NCBI GenBank assembly: GCA_030248295.1
Contig: JASANH010000691.1
Location: forward strand, 61,657 to 125,656
DNA length: 64,000 nt
Source: Mesodorylaimus sp. YZB2_4
Taxonomy: Eukaryota; Nematoda; Enoplea; Dorylaimida; Dorylaimidae
Direction of reading: 5' to 3'
Made by a program: the position numbers and the translations under genes. The first letter of the stretch is position 1. Each line of letters starts with the position of its first letter. The notes under the pieces are model-generated. The model had not been told where the DNA came from and searched no databases. It saw only the letters and a list, made by a program, of their open reading frames with translations. Of this stretch, positions 12,121-24,478 are shown in pieces.

Positions 12121-13574
12121 ACTACTCTTTCAGTCCTGACTCTTCTCACCTGCCCACGATACCCCCTCGAGGACTGGCCGCGTTCGAGCACATGCAGTCT
12201 CGAGTGCAAACAACACCATTCTTCAAAATCTGCCGCGTTCCTCTAAATCTTCCTTAAATTCCTTGGTTTGATTAGCTTGATCCATTAGCTTGACTAAGAT
12301 TAGTCTTTTACCCATGTATGGAAAATAAATATTTTATTTTGGTGGGTGACAAGCTTTCGTTTAGAATAAATGATTCAGTATTTTGGAAAGGCGGTAGTAA
12401 AAAATCAACATTGAGTTTTTTCAAATATTTTGCAGCATTTTTTTCTTACAAACTTTGCATGCTGTCATTGGCGGCATAACATTTGAAAAAATTTTGTCGG
12501 GCATTCTTCATCCTTAATTTTAACCTGAATTTTCTGCCGTTTACTCGCCAAGTTTTTGATTCCAATGCGAAGGAAGAACACTTTTTTATTGCATGTTACT
12601 TTTCTCTTATTGACGCGACCTCGTTTGTATCCTTAACAAATTAAGTTTTAGTTCGAATTTGAATTTCCCGCCGTTAAAGAGGTCTTCTCTGCTGCTGTCT
12701 TGTAAGTTTCATGCTCTTAGTGCTACATTAGGAAGGAAAGGGCTAGGATTTTAGATCCACTTTCCCGTATCTGTGTAACTATGAATATCACGTTGGCGCA
12801 TTGCATGGCTCATGCAGTGACCCCGTTTTGCTTCTGACACGCGCAAGTATGAGGGAAAATGCGAGCTCTCACAAACCATTCCTTCTGTCATCCGCTGTGA
12901 TTGTCAGTCACTCTTCATTACAGTCTTTTTCTCTATAAACACCTTTTGTAAAAGTAAATTTTTTAATTTGAATTTCCCGCTTTTTTTGAAATTTTTTGTA
13001 TAACCTGATCCTTCAAGTATTATGATTATTGTTGTGCATGGGCAGCTTTAAAAATGAACAAAAAATGTTGACTCTCATTTTTTGAATTTCCCGCCTTTCA
13101 AAAACTATATAGCTTTTTCGTGTGTATTTATTGAGTTGATAAGCGTTTTCATAAATCCTTTGATCCCGATCAATCAATGAGCCATCAAGTTATATCCTGC
13201 AGACTCTGTCCGGGTTTTTAAATTTTTTCGGTTTCTCTGTTCAAAGTGACCCCCAACAAAAACCAAAACTTTAAACTTTTGTAATAAGTAACATTTTTCA
13301 GTCAGCAATTGCTCCCCGCACCTCCCTGAATCGATTAAGCTATAAAAAGTTGCCCCGCGCCTCTTCAGGCGGTTTTTATGAGGTCTAAAAGTGCAAAAAA
13401 TGATAATTTCAGCCGAGTGGACCCCCTTCGGAGCACCCTTAACCAATTTGAGGCAAAACGTGGTCAAAATCAATGCCGAAAGGCACCAGCAGTGATGTTA
13501 CCCTGTCGTTTGAACATATAGCTGGATCCCCCGCTCTCACACAGCTCCCGATCGGCGTTGTGATCTATCGGGTC
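12121..13574. other. AT-rich tract with recurring TTGAATTTCCCGC motif, no gene
   Basis: Near-identical words GAATTTCCCGC occur at about 12660, 12970 and 13083, with a weaker version near 12530, each inside T-rich DNA. TTTCCCGC is the consensus half of E2F/DP binding sites, but the copies may equally be remnants of a diverged tandem repeat spaced about 100-300 bp. No open frame of note. Confidence 0.5.
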
Positions 13575-13576
13575 CA

Positions 13577-13614
13577 TACATACATACCTACATACATAGG
13601 TACATACATACATA
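13577..13614. repeat. Microsatellite (CATA/TACA)n
   Basis: Interrupted tetranucleotide run of CATACATA with two variant units (CCTA, GGTA). Confidence 0.9.
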
Positions 13615-14819
13615 TATGACGCGGGACGTTTTCGCCCATAAAAGGATGCCAAGTAAAGATTTTTTTAAGAGTTCTGGTACACACTTTTCCCAACTAGTCC
13701 CTCATATCTATACCAAATTTTATCGGTTTTGGCTACTCGGTTCGCGAGTTATTGCAAAAATAAAAAACCTGGTCGGGATTTTCACCCTCGCACCCCTAGT
13801 ATGAGTGGAGCCCGGACGGAAAAAGATCTTGCAAATTCCTTTAGAAGAACTTAATCTAGTGTAAAGTTACACTAAGAAACGAAATTTCATCGCTTCATGA
13901 CATCAGGCTGTTGAGATATCGTTGTTGGTGTGGCACATGTACTACATGGGGGACGCTACCGCGCCCCCATGGATGACACGGAATGGCGATAAAACGCATA
14001 AAAGTAAGGTTTTGGCCATTTTAGAGTGCACTTCGGTTAAAGTCACAGTCTGGATATAGTCACATTTTTCTCCCGGCCGGAGCTGGTAATATTAAGCGGA
14101 CTCTTCCGTAGTGAGCTAAAACTTCCTCATTGCTAAAAACCTTTTCCCTCAAGAAATATCGCATTCAGTCTAGCATACGAAACTATAAGCTATTCTCCCG
14201 CCAACTTGTTACGGAGCCATTGCAAGTTATCGCGCAAAATAATCGCTAATTTCCCCTGCTGATCAAAAGGTACAAAAACCGCAGACCAGATTAATCCACC
14301 CACAAATAAGACTTGCCTACACCGCTTTGCTTATTTGCACAGCAGATTGAAATTTTTTCCAGGCAAATCTACGGTAAATTGCACATCACGTTGTAGTTTA
14401 GTCATGGAATACGATGGTTTTGTCGATGAAACAGTGTAAATTCCTTCACACCGCGCAGATACCTATAACAAAACCCCCCACGGCTAACCAAATCACGTAC
14501 TCAACACCATCGACAAAATTCTTCTCCAAGCCTAATTTTACAAAATTAGGTTCATTTTATAGAGCGAAAAAATCTATACAAACTTCATGTCTGAAACACC
14601 TATGTCATCACGAAAAATTTTCATCATCATCATCATTAAATCGGCCTGCTGCCATAAGCAGCCTCGCCTCGCCATAACACGTTAGTATGTTGACACGCTT
14701 TAGCATGACCCGCTTGTTGAGCCCAATTTAGCACAAAACCCGGTAGGTACGGTACAACTTAACGGCTCTATGTTTTCCACAGGGCTTACACGCTGAACTT
14801 ACGGAACCTCCTCTCGCCT
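13615..14819. other. No supported gene
   Basis: The first 190 bp hold a short open frame (13616-13804) ending in a hydrophobic segment, without family match. The rest is AT-rich, with a short (ATC)n run near 14623. Confidence 0.4.
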
Positions 14820-15175
14820 ATGGTTTTATACTCTATTCCTGAGGTAAGCGCTATCGCGCTCACGATGAGCCAGAGACTGCGGCCACTCACGCCCTGCGGG
14901 AAGATCGACAGTGATCGCCACCAATTGTTGCCTTTGATGCGAGTGAATCGGAGAGCGAGGAAGAGGAGGCGGCTGCCTCGAAAACTATTCTTTAGAAGGG
15001 TTGGCGAGGAGGTGTGAAAATAGGACGGAAGAAAAAGGTGGAGGGGGCGAAGCTGAAAGACATCGAATTTATCCTGCATGTGAACGAAATAGAGAAATTC
15101 GACGCATTTCACAGGCGCGTACAAATGATCGTCCCGACTGGGAAGAAACAACCGCGACCTTGCAATTCTGAGAAG
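14820..15175 (+). CDS. Possible exons of an unidentified gene
   Basis: The best-supported exon is 14996-15175. It has an acceptor TTCTTTAG, an open frame of 60 codons in phase 0 beginning KGWRGGVKIGRKKK and containing DIEFILHVNEIEKFDAFHRR, and a donor AAG|GTAATA. An ATG at 14820 followed by a donor at 14844 (GAG|GTAAGC) would join it in phase. The intervening sequence also carries a Glu/Ser-rich open stretch that ends in TAG just before the exon, so the 5' structure is uncertain. The protein is basic, with no recognised domain. It may belong to the same transcription unit as the exons at 16281-17255, since both lie on the plus strand and use similar phases. Confidence 0.3.
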
Positions 15176-16280
15176 GTAATATACGTGCGCTTTTGACACA
15201 GTTACCACGCACGTTTGCCCTGGTCGCTTGAGACAACAGTGTCTTGCAAATTATGCCATAGCAATTACGAAGACAAGACGATAAAAATGCAGTGTCTTTT
15301 GAGAGTGCGAATATAGATTGATTGCCATAGTATTTGTTTTAAGTGCGCAGGCCCCTTGAGAGTAGTGCGTGCGCAAGACAATGAAACAGACGCAAGATAA
15401 TAGCCTAGGGGAAACGATGCACTACGTATCGATGCGTATATACGAATCACGAGATTAAAGAAGCATCAGCACTGAACGAGGGCATGTATGGAACGATGGC
15501 TGCTGATACAATAGGGAAAACGATGAGCAATCGTGGCGCTCGTGCGGCTGATACAATAGCAGCGAGGGATGAAAACCCGGTGCGGCTTTTTTTTTCAGGC
15601 TAACCATCGGGAAAACACTCATGTCTTTTGTTGGGGGCTGCCCAAAAGACGTAAGTCCATTGTTTCGGGAAGCGCACAGGTGCGCTGCCCAAAACAATAG
15701 ACATAAGTGTTAGACAACAGACAATAGACACAGTACCGAGTGCACGACGAAAGATGACAATACGTCTGCGGAAAACTATGCTTAAGAGAACCACGATCAT
15801 GAAATTCGCGACGGGGGTTATAAGAATTAATCGATGGGACGATAATCCGATTTCGGCGAAAAAGAAAGGAGGCGGATAGTAAAAAGGCAGGTCAGCTGTT
15901 TTATGAATGGCAGCAAGAGAAGCAAAATGGCGCATCGTGCACGAAGCATTTGACATAAGTGTTAAGGAAAGGTGGGATATGAAAAGCTGTAAATATGTAG
16001 CCGGAAATTGTTCTACAAGCAAGTTCAACGTTAGAATTTTTTATTCTTCAGTGGCGAAAAGCCTTGTTGTTGTTGTTTTACCACATTACCAAGCACTAAC
16101 CAGCGCACGAGGGTGAAAAGACACATTACACAAGTTTTAGTAGTTTTAGTTAGTTTTAGTTAGTTTTAGCACCCCAAGTTTTAGTTCAAGAAAACGTCGA
16201 TGAGGAACCCTGGCCAATTTCCTGATCTGAGCAAAGGGTGTTTTATGTGTCAACCTACTCCGTTTGCGCTTCTCCCGCAG
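15176..16280. other. No supported gene
   Basis: Short overlapping open frames on both strands (for example 15600-16028 minus, 15907-16116 plus) without motif support. 16136-16190 is a (TTTTAG)n-like microsatellite. Confidence 0.4.
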
Positions 16281-17255
16281 GAGTATTCATGAGCTTATCG
16301 GAGAATATTACAGCAGCCGAGTGAACTACCCAGGGCATGTTCCTTTTCGCAACAAGATTTTCGAGGAGGTGATTAGCATCAAATATAGTGTATAGTGTAC
16401 GGCTCTCAGCTTAGATTATTCATATACAGCGGTTATAGCAGTTTCTGGGATCTAAGCAGTCAAAAGAGTATTGTATGATATGCCTAATCAAGTTCTTACC
16501 AGGCCATCCATAAAGGTCGACCGCGACCGAAAGCAAGGATGGAAGCGAAGTTTTCCCTTGCACACTTTGATCACTTCGCGACAGAGGACCTATTATTAGG
16601 CTGCGCTGCGCGGAAATGGCATCGACAGCGCAAAAGCGCCCGAGCAAGAGGGCGACCTTGAATTAAGAGTCCAGTGGATTCAAAGGCGAGGACTCAACAA
16701 GACGCATCCGCGAAAATCGAAGCCAGGACTGAACAGGGGCAGCGAGTCCAGTGGATCAGCGGACGAAGATGACCATTCGACACCGAGCTTGTCTGAGGTT
16801 GAAACCCAGACTGCCACGATCAAGAAAGCGACCGTCCAAGTATACAAGAAAACCGTCGCGAAGCACGAAAGCATGGCCCACGGATGTAATAAGCGTAAGA
16901 TCACTGTGTGGACCTACGTCCGGTTTTTGAGTGCTGGGTAAGCCTTATTGCCATGTTTAGTCTTGCACATGTGTAGTGTGGAAGGGTATTTTCTGGTCGA
17001 GGGCCTTTTAAATCAATACAGATTCATTTCTTTCGAATCTTCACTCTGTGATATTTTAGGTACGAAATGAGGCGAGCGGAACAAATAGAGGAAATCACTG
17101 AGGGTGAATGCGCCGAGATTTCAAAATTCAAACGGTGCAGTCACGGGGGACCGATTGGTTCTGACAACTACGCCTCCACTCAAAACGAAATTCAAGAGAA
17201 GTGGCAAGATAGGCATTTTAACAATTACGGAACCTGGGCAAACTTAAAAATTTAG
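16281..17255 (+). CDS. Unidentified multi-exon gene, C-terminal exons
   Basis: Three exons join in consistent phase. 16281-16368 follows acceptor CTCCCGCAG, reads SIHELIGEYYSSRVNY and ends GAG|GTGATT. 16600-16937 follows ATTATTAG and encodes a Ser/Asp/Glu/Lys-rich stretch with SESSGSADEDDHS, ending in donor GG|GTAAGC. 17060-17255 follows ATTTTAG, contains MRRAEQIEEITEGE, and stops at TAG 17253. An alternative exon from 16503 (after TTACCAG, starting AIHKGRPRPKAR) is also in phase but runs into a stop, so it may reflect alternative splicing or a misread. No known domain is visible; the middle is disordered and highly charged. Upstream exons must exist. Splice consistency is the main evidence that it is real. 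Confidence 0.5.
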
Positions 17256-17720
17256 CAAGAATTATTTAAGTTTGGAGGATGGATTTGAAGGTCTCTTGTG
17301 ATTTTGCCTTTGTAAAAGTTAGTGAATAAACTATGTAGGGAATGCTAACTAATTAAGGTTTCCCTCGAAGATGTGGCTAGAGTTTGCCCATTGCGACAGC
17401 TCGAAAACGAAGTTAGTGTTTCTCGCTTCAGCTTGAAGATAACGTGAGTTGGGTGTCTGAGTGAAATTTCCGCCTGTTAAAGTTGGAAGATAAGGAGAGC
17501 TGCATTGGTGAGGTTGCCGCTTGATCAAGCTTGTGGGTGAGACCCGTTGCATCGGCTCGGAAACTAGGTTGGAGTGGTCTGTTGTGATTTTGCTTTCTGT
17601 CATAGTTGGAGAATAAGTTAAGAAAGCTAGACAAGCTAGACTTTCCCTGACTTCAGCTCGAAGATAAAGTAAGTTGGGTGTCTGAGTGAGTTTGCTGCCT
17701 GCGTGTCGAAGTAAGTGTAC
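17256..17720. repeat. Degenerate tandem duplication
   Basis: Two imperfect copies: TTGTGATTTTGC recurs at about 17297 and 17584, each followed by GTTxGxGAATAA and a TTTCCCT block. GAAGATAA...GTTGGGTGTCTGAGTGA recurs at about 17434 and 17660. Spacing differs because of an insertion in the first copy. No coding support. Confidence 0.6.
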
Positions 17721-17900
17721 TTCTTCTAGCTCGTCAGAGCGCATTCGCATTTGTCAGTCCTGCTTCTAGTGACCTCTTTTAAATCTCGCATTCTTGCATT
17801 CTTGCATTCTTTTAGATCTCGACTGACACTATAGACTGCATTCGCATCAAGGGAAAAGTTTAAATGATGTTCAACATCGTCATGGAATCAAATCTGGGCA

Positions 17901-19085
17901 ATGTGGCAAAGTGTAATTATGTCAAAGAGACTATGTCATAGAGACAAATCGAGGATTATTTGGCACATTTATCAGCAAGCGTCGTGCGAGTATTTGGAGA
18001 AATATCCCTGGGACAATACGGGACGAGGAAAAATTCTCTCGAATGATCAACAGGCCGGATTTACGTGGGACAGCAAAGGGAAAAAGGTTGAAGTATGCAG
18101 TGATCGCGGCAGACATATTGCAACATTGACCGATCAAGGTATTCCTATCGTGATTAATGAATCAAGTAGTTCCCGAAAACGTCGCGGATTAGATTCAGAT
18201 TATTTCTACCAATCAGATCCAATCAATAGTCGGCTGCAAGCGTTAAAAATCTGACTTCAGCATGACTTAAAGAAAAATTTGCGTCACGCTTTTCGTTGTA
18301 TTTGCAAAAGCCTCAGGGATTTGCAGTCAATGGACCTCATACTAGCACAATCGGGAGAAAATTCTGCGGCGCTTGTTGCGCGACGAATCACTAATGACTG
18401 CTTCGTTCTTGGTCGGCTCACAGGAATGATACTTCACGTCTGGCTTTGCGAATACGTGTCCTCTCACAGATTTAAACCCATGATCGATGACAAATGCAAA
18501 TCCTTTATACCTGTCGAATACACTGCGGAAGAAATCACCCTGTTTGGATACATGGACCCGACAACGCGTATCATTCATCTACACTCAGCACCTGCTGCAT
18601 GCGGTTTGGTTCGAGAAATTCCTATTATGCTACATCCCAAGAGATCACGTTTTTACAATTCCACTTCTGGAGAAGTTCACAATGACACTAAACGGGTTCT
18701 TACCAGGCCTTTACACTCAATTGATGTGAGCGCGTTCTTAGCGGCGGCTTCTCAAGATTATAAAGAGATCATTCATGTGCCCATGTATTTGTTGAAAGAG
18801 ATTCGCGGACAAATGAGTCTGAATGATGTCTTGGCAGCAGCGGAAAGCAGCGCGGCAATTATGGATCAACTACAACGGAAGCAACCTATGGATGCGAGAG
18901 GTCAAACAATTGTGCGCACTGTGAGTTCAAGCATCTTTTTCGAACCGTTTGGATGGATTTCAGAGCGAGGCGAAAAAATTATGTGGGCCTGGATTTACTT
19001 CACTTCAACGGTTGTCACAGTCAAATTTATTTGGTCCAAGATCTTTCCATCGCTTTTTAAAAGTTCAATACGCAGAATCTCCTGA
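17901..19085 (+). pseudogene. Viral envelope-like glycoprotein remnant (endogenous)
   Basis: One reading frame runs 17901-19085, interrupted by a single TGA at 18252-18254. The first part ends with a dibasic RKRR cleavage-type site (18174-18185) typical of furin-processed viral fusion glycoproteins. The second part (268 residues) is a long ectodomain-like region followed by one hydrophobic segment near its C-terminus (about 18978-19046) and a short tail. This layout (cleavage site, stem, single C-terminal anchor) is that of an envelope protein captured by a retroelement or an endogenous RNA virus; a chuvirus-type glycoprotein is one candidate. No signal peptide or RT lies adjacent. The nonsense codon makes it inactive as read. 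Family assignment is inference from architecture. Confidence 0.45.
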
Positions 19086-19599
19086 AAAATATCGACTGCT
19101 GCTAACGAAGCGATTCTGAACGTGTAAGTGGTCACGAATTAAACAGGAGCGAGTATTTCTGCAGCGAGTGGTCATTTTTTTGACGATCGCCATATACAGT
19201 ATGCCACTGGAATTGGTCTGAATTTAGAGGCAATTGTGTATAGTCGTTTATCTAGTACAAGCTGCAACTATACTCTGATCCACCTACATCTACTTTCTTT
19301 CTCTGCATAATGTTTCTTAGTATTAAATTGTGATCTAATGATTTTATGATAAATAGTGATATTATGCAGGAGTTATGCGCATATTCGGTGGCCATTTTGC
19401 TAGGGCCAACCAGCCACTTTGCTACAGCTGAGGAGAGTAGTTTAGTAAGTCCACCGCTGGCCTTCCCAGCTCTGAATGACTCACCCAAACCAAAAGAGAA
19501 TCGAAACTGCTTCTGAAACACCAGCTGGAAAGGAACCCTCCATTCTCTCCCATTATTATTCAGGCACGCTGGTGTCTCCCGACTTGGAGGCAGGTTTAA

Positions 19600-20010
19600 A
19601 AGTGCTCACTACCCCCCCCCCCCCCCCCCAGCATTTTGCCTTGGACAGAGACCAGCTCGGACCCGCTATAAGCCTCCTGTATATTCTCTCCCCACTAGAA
19701 GGCAGGTCTTGAAGTGCTCACTAACTCCAGCTCTTCTCTTAGACAGAAACTAGCTCGGACCCCTGCAAGCTGACTAGCTCAGCCCGTAATAAGCTTCCCG
19801 CTTATCCCTCTCCACACTTGGAGACAGGTTCAGAGGTGCTCACTGCCTCCAGCCCTTCCCTCAGACAGAGACTACAGTTGCTCTGACGTCCTACGAGCCG
19901 ACCACCTCAGCCTCTCACAAGCCTCTTGCATATCCTCTCCCTACTTAGAGGCAGGGTTAGAGGTGCTCACTACCTCCAGCCCTTGCCTTGGACAGAGACC
20001 AGCTCGGCCC
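19600..20010. repeat. Tandem repeat, ~110-128-bp units, about four copies
   Basis: CTCACT(A/G)-C-CCAGC followed by TTG(G/A)ACAGAGACCAGCTCGG-like sequence recurs at about 19606, 19715, 19838 and 19966, each with an A(C/G)TTGGAGGCAGG-like block upstream. The first unit contains an 18-C run (19612-19629). Non-coding. Confidence 0.75.
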
Positions 20011-20129
20011 CCGCAAGCCTCCCGCCCAACCTCCTGACCGCTGTATCAGCCGGCCGGACAGCGCCACCACTGCAGAGAGCTTTCTTTTGCACCAATCAAC
20101 AATCACAATCCTTATCATGTCAACTTTAA

Positions 20130-20560
20130 TTTTATGGGCGCCCGCGGTTATGCAGAGCAGTCCGGCAATTGTCTTTCCGTATTGCTTGGGACCGAGTGGC
20201 TACACTCGTCCTGGGCTCGATCCTCATTGATCGAGGTCAGCTCGCGAATTTTAAAGCCTCGCTGAGCTTGCATGCTAGGCCGTCACCCGGTACCAACTAC
20301 TGTGGATGGTATGAGTGAAGAGACGGAAGCCAGACGAGGAGGCAGTCTCGACAATCGAACAGCAACATGGTTCAAAGCCTACCCGCAATTTTCCGAGGAA
20401 GTCGGTGTCCGGTCCAGGATGGCCTCGGAGTTAATCCTAGTGGAGACACACAGAGGGACGCTGCTTTGTGCGCTCGTCCCCGCTTAGCCCCTTATAAGGT
20501 GTGAATGCTGGCTGGCTAGTGGCAAAACAGGCTTCAGCCCACAAATTTAAAAAAGAAAAC
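20130..20560 (+). repeat. tRNA-headed SINE, copy 2
   Basis: Second copy of the element at 8246-8705, same orientation. It shares TCCGTATTGCTTGGGA, GGGCTCGATCC (box-B position), GCCTCGCTGAGCTTGCATGCTAGGC, GGTGTCCGGTCCAG and ACACGCAGAGGGA-CGCTGCT-like blocks, and GCCCACAAATTTAAAAA at the 3' end. It sits directly after the 19.6-20.0 kb tandem repeat. Confidence 0.6.
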
Positions 20561-22869
20561 TTCAATTTTGAAGGATGACAAAATACAGTACGCCTCCAAC
20601 TCGTGGTCAACAGGATTCCAACCAGCAATCACCTGCATTTCTTTTCTTTTGTTTTTGAGCTTTCCACGTATAGTCGGAAAAAGATCACCAAGTTTATAAT
20701 GAAGAATTTAATTGATTTCAGAAAGATTTAGTTACAGTTAAATTCAAGTTGGCGAGGAGATTCAGTTTCAGTTACTGTAACTGTATCAATGCTAGTCTGT
20801 GGTTCTTCGAGAGGTCATACTCGAAAACTTCAAAGTAACCGAAATACGTGTAGCAGTTTTCCCAAAAATGCACTCTAAGAACTCTCTTCTATCCCCTATA
20901 AGCTTTGCGTGCTTTCCGCGTTCATATCAGCTGGCACTACCTCGCAATGTGGGTATAGCAATCATCACTCTCTTGTGGACTCTTCTACAAAACGAAAACC
21001 CCTTCCATGAACTAGAAAAAGATCTCGGAATTTCCGATCCAGAAAAATCGAGATCGCGAATCAGAAAATCGAGAGACCAAAATATCAAGACCGAGATTCG
21101 AAAGTGCCATCCAAAGCCGACCTTCATGGATGGCCCCTCTTCAGAACTTATAGCCATGTAAAACGTATGGGCATGTAGAAAGCATATACGGGTGCGGGAC
21201 TTGTGGACACAGGTCACTGGAACCATAGCGCGTGCGGAACTGGCAGTGTTCCCAATGGCTGACCTCGCTCGCGAAACAATGAACCATAACCATAGTCCCA
21301 TAGCGTCAGTGAACCAGCCCGTCTACGTGTTGCGTTTCAAAGCGTGATCTTTGATTCTGTTTTAATACACGACCCTGTTTCTCGCACCGATTGCCATTTA
21401 CTGTATAGTCTTACGAGACTTGGGCTAACGGATAAGTATATTTTTATTACAAGGAGGAAGTTTTTTCCAGTAGCTGTTTTCTTTGTTTGCTGACTTCTCA
21501 GTTCCATACGTCACCAAAAAAACGCGTTTTTGACCCTCCCTCTCCACGCCGTGATCCCCGCCTAGAAGTGATGGGTACCGGTCTTCAGTCATCCGACTGC
21601 TGAATCGTCCGAGTTCGCATCAAAATTTTTTTGCGTCATTTCTGCTTGAAAATAATAATGTCCATCATGCTACATATACTGTAATCGCTACTGTACATAG
21701 AGTTTTTTCCAAATTCCGTCTTAGCTGCAGGCTAGTTTTTCCTGGGCAATTGGAGTGGTGATGGATAGTGACAGCTGAAACAGGGCAGGCTTGTAGGACA
21801 CTGGACTGGGAGGCCAGAGATATACTCGCTCGCTCCTGAGAGTACTTGCCCATCAGACCCTCCCCCGCCCACGCCTGCAGGTCTTCTTATCAAGGCACCT
21901 GATTTAGCGACAAATACTGGCACCAAGCACTAAAATTGCTTATACACCTCAGATACATAAAGACAAGACAAAAGATAAAAAGTGCTTTGAAAAACTGGAA
22001 TATGATTGATGTGAGTCACCTGACGAGGAGTCTTTGGATCCATTGTTCATGATTAAAATATTAGTAATTTTACGAGATATTTTCCGGCAATTTTTTAAAG
22101 TACAGTACACGTCCACTTGGCGCCAGCCTGCCCCCTCCCATATTCACTTGCGCGCTTTTTCCGCTTTACCCCACCCTCTCCCTAGGGGGGGGGGGGGGGG
22201 AGCGTTCTTTATTGATGAACCCATAGTTTCTAACTGTACTGTAGCTTGATGCCAAGAGTGGGATTTGCGCGAATTATGGCAATTTTCATCCCATACGCGA
22301 TTTAGCTGTCGAGCCGATGTACAGACTTTGTTGAGTGACTCAGGGTGAGTGGGTGGAGCGAATTCAAAATAGATCCTGTACAACATCTTTGTTCTTTGTT
22401 GGCTGCTTCTAACTATGTCTTTTTTGCAGGCAAAATCATCGCCAATATTACATAAAGGGATAAGAGATTTCACTTTTTTTTATAAATAAAGAAGTGAGAA
22501 CAACTGCTGTACTTCGTGTGTCGATTTTTATTTTAGCAATCTTTAAATTGTTGAATCTTCCTCTAACAAACAAAGAAAGTTGGGTCTGAGTCAAGAGCGC
22601 GCACGCATTGTCCTGACTATGAGGTCACCTCCCTGAGGTAATCGCTGTCAAGAGCGCGCACGGGTCATCAGGGAAGAATTTTTCTTCTTTTTGCCATTGC
22701 GTAATTTTGCTGCGTATTTTGGGAGAGTTGGATCAATAGCAATCCACAATCTGTTTGGAATTACTTCCAAAATAATGGGCCAAGGACAATTAATCATGCG
22801 GGAAGCATCACTCAACAGTCAGCCGCAATTCAGTTCCAGAGATGCATATGACACTTCGTAATTTTTGGC
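20561..22869. other. No supported gene; poly-G run
   Basis: Open frames of up to about 124 codons (20799-21301, both strands) have no motif or splice support. 22185-22200 is a 16-G run. TCAAGAGCGCGCACG is repeated directly at about 22592 and 22649. Confidence 0.45.
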
Positions 22870-23437
22870 ATGCCATGCAGCAGGAACATAACCAGGTTTA
22901 GCAACGCATCACGGAGATGCATAAAAGTTTGGAACACCCAAGAGCTCGGGATCTTCTGTATGAGGGGCTGCATCTGCAAATCAATGCTGAAAAAATTTAT
23001 TCTCACACACGGGACAAGCCCCCCTGTCCTACGACAGGCGCGTGTGAAGCAGACAGAAGCAGTTCACGATAAAAAAATCGGATGTAGTAAATGTACAGCA
23101 TGTGGGCATGTGGCCAAGGTTACGGATTTTACAACTGTGCTGCATCGTTTGCAGAATCAAAATGATTCGTTTCTTAATTTCAGCGAAAAATTTTTTGGCG
23201 ATTGGAGAAATCGATATTATCATGAGACTCCAACTTAAAGAGTTCGCAGAGTGGGCCATGTTATGGAATCAATGGCCTGGACGCCATAGTTTTACGAGAT
23301 GCAGGAAGCGCGATCACGCGTGGGTGGAGTCCGAGGAGGAGAGTGACGTGTCGTGGGAAGACGTGGAAAGAGAGGAGGAAGACAAGGCGTGGATAAAGTT
23401 GGGCGACGAGGAAGTCGAATGGATCATGGTGGAATAA
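22870..23437 (+). CDS. Unidentified gene, acidic C-terminal exon
   Basis: The clearest part is the frame ending at 23437, whose last ~40 residues are strongly acidic (ESEEESDVSWEDVEREEED) and look like a real protein C-terminus. An acceptor (CTTAATTTCAG) lies at about 23184. Upstream, 22870-23180 is open in another frame with a CSKCTACGH motif (two C-x2-C-like pairs), and a third frame also has coding-like stretches. I cannot settle the exon structure or name a family. Confidence 0.3.
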
Positions 23438-24478
23438 GCTTGAACCACTATTTTTATGAGGGCTTCCAACAGAGGGTACTGTAGAAGGGAATCGAAGATC
23501 TGCAATTAACGCAGGTTTTGTAAAGATTTTTGCATGCGGTAGGACAAATTTAAGATAAAATATTTCTAATTTTGTTGATTAAATTTAGCTTTAAAAAACT
23601 GCGTTGGGGAGGTGGACTGGAGTGGTCGACCATTTCTAAAGGTTGGGAAAAAAGGTCGGCATGTGATCATTAAGACTACCGCGAGTTTTTGCGGTCCACT
23701 CTTCCTTCATGTTGCTTCTCAGATTATTTCCGTATTTTTTTTTGTTGCAACAAGATGAAGTATCTGGTAGTTCTAGCAGGGTTCGCACAAAAATTGCTTT
23801 TTCAGTGTTTTGTAGATTTCCAAAACCTGAGATTATTACTGAATTCGTTATGTGTATGAGGCATAACGTGACTTATATGACTGCATTGTTACAATGTTCA
23901 TAGTCATTTTGAAATCGTGTAATGGAACACTTGGGTTTTTAACTGCAGTAAAAGCACTTAAAGCTAGAGTTTTGGTTGTTTGAGACATGATTTTTTTGAA
24001 TTGCTGCCTTTATACGCGCCTGGCAGTCTTTTTTCGATGGGTAGCGTGTGATGGGGTGGTGGCCAGCTCGTTATTACTTCGCCTTGCTAGAAGGCCTGTT
24101 GAAGACTTGCCAGGTGACAGTCACGCGTCCACTGACCCAAGCCTGCTAGTTTTTTAGAGTTTATAATTAGTCTCTTCAACTTAGATACTTAGCTGTGACT
24201 GCTCATTGTATAGGGACTGCAAGCCAGCTAAATTTCTAGTAGTTGGCGGAGCTTCGTCCAGCTGGCTGCCGCGCTGCCGACCAATCAGAATTAGGGGGCA
24301 GGGCCTCACCTCTAAGCCAATAACATTTTACTCATTAGTCGGACGTGTCGAGACATCTACCCATTCATTATTGAGCTTTAGTGGAGTTCCAGTTCAGTCG
24401 AGCTGCGATGAACGGCTCTGGCTACGGCCTGTTGCTTTTGTCCGCGATTAAATTTTCTTGTGTTCTCGCTCTTGGAGG
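23438..24478. other. Probable upstream region of the 24.5-30.3 kb gene
   Basis: No gene is recognised. GGAACACTTGGGTTTTT at about 23926 resembles the edge of the dispersed repeat seen at 6.1 and 29.4 kb. A CCAAT word (AGCCAATAAC, about 24318) lies about 160 bp upstream of the first ATG of the next gene. Confidence 0.35.

Noticed and set aside
14786-15208. 140-codon minus-strand ORF
   Set aside because: The plus strand has better coding signals and splice sites at the same place.
16136-16190. Telomere-like TTTTAG repeats
   Set aside because: Short, irregular and internal; a microsatellite.
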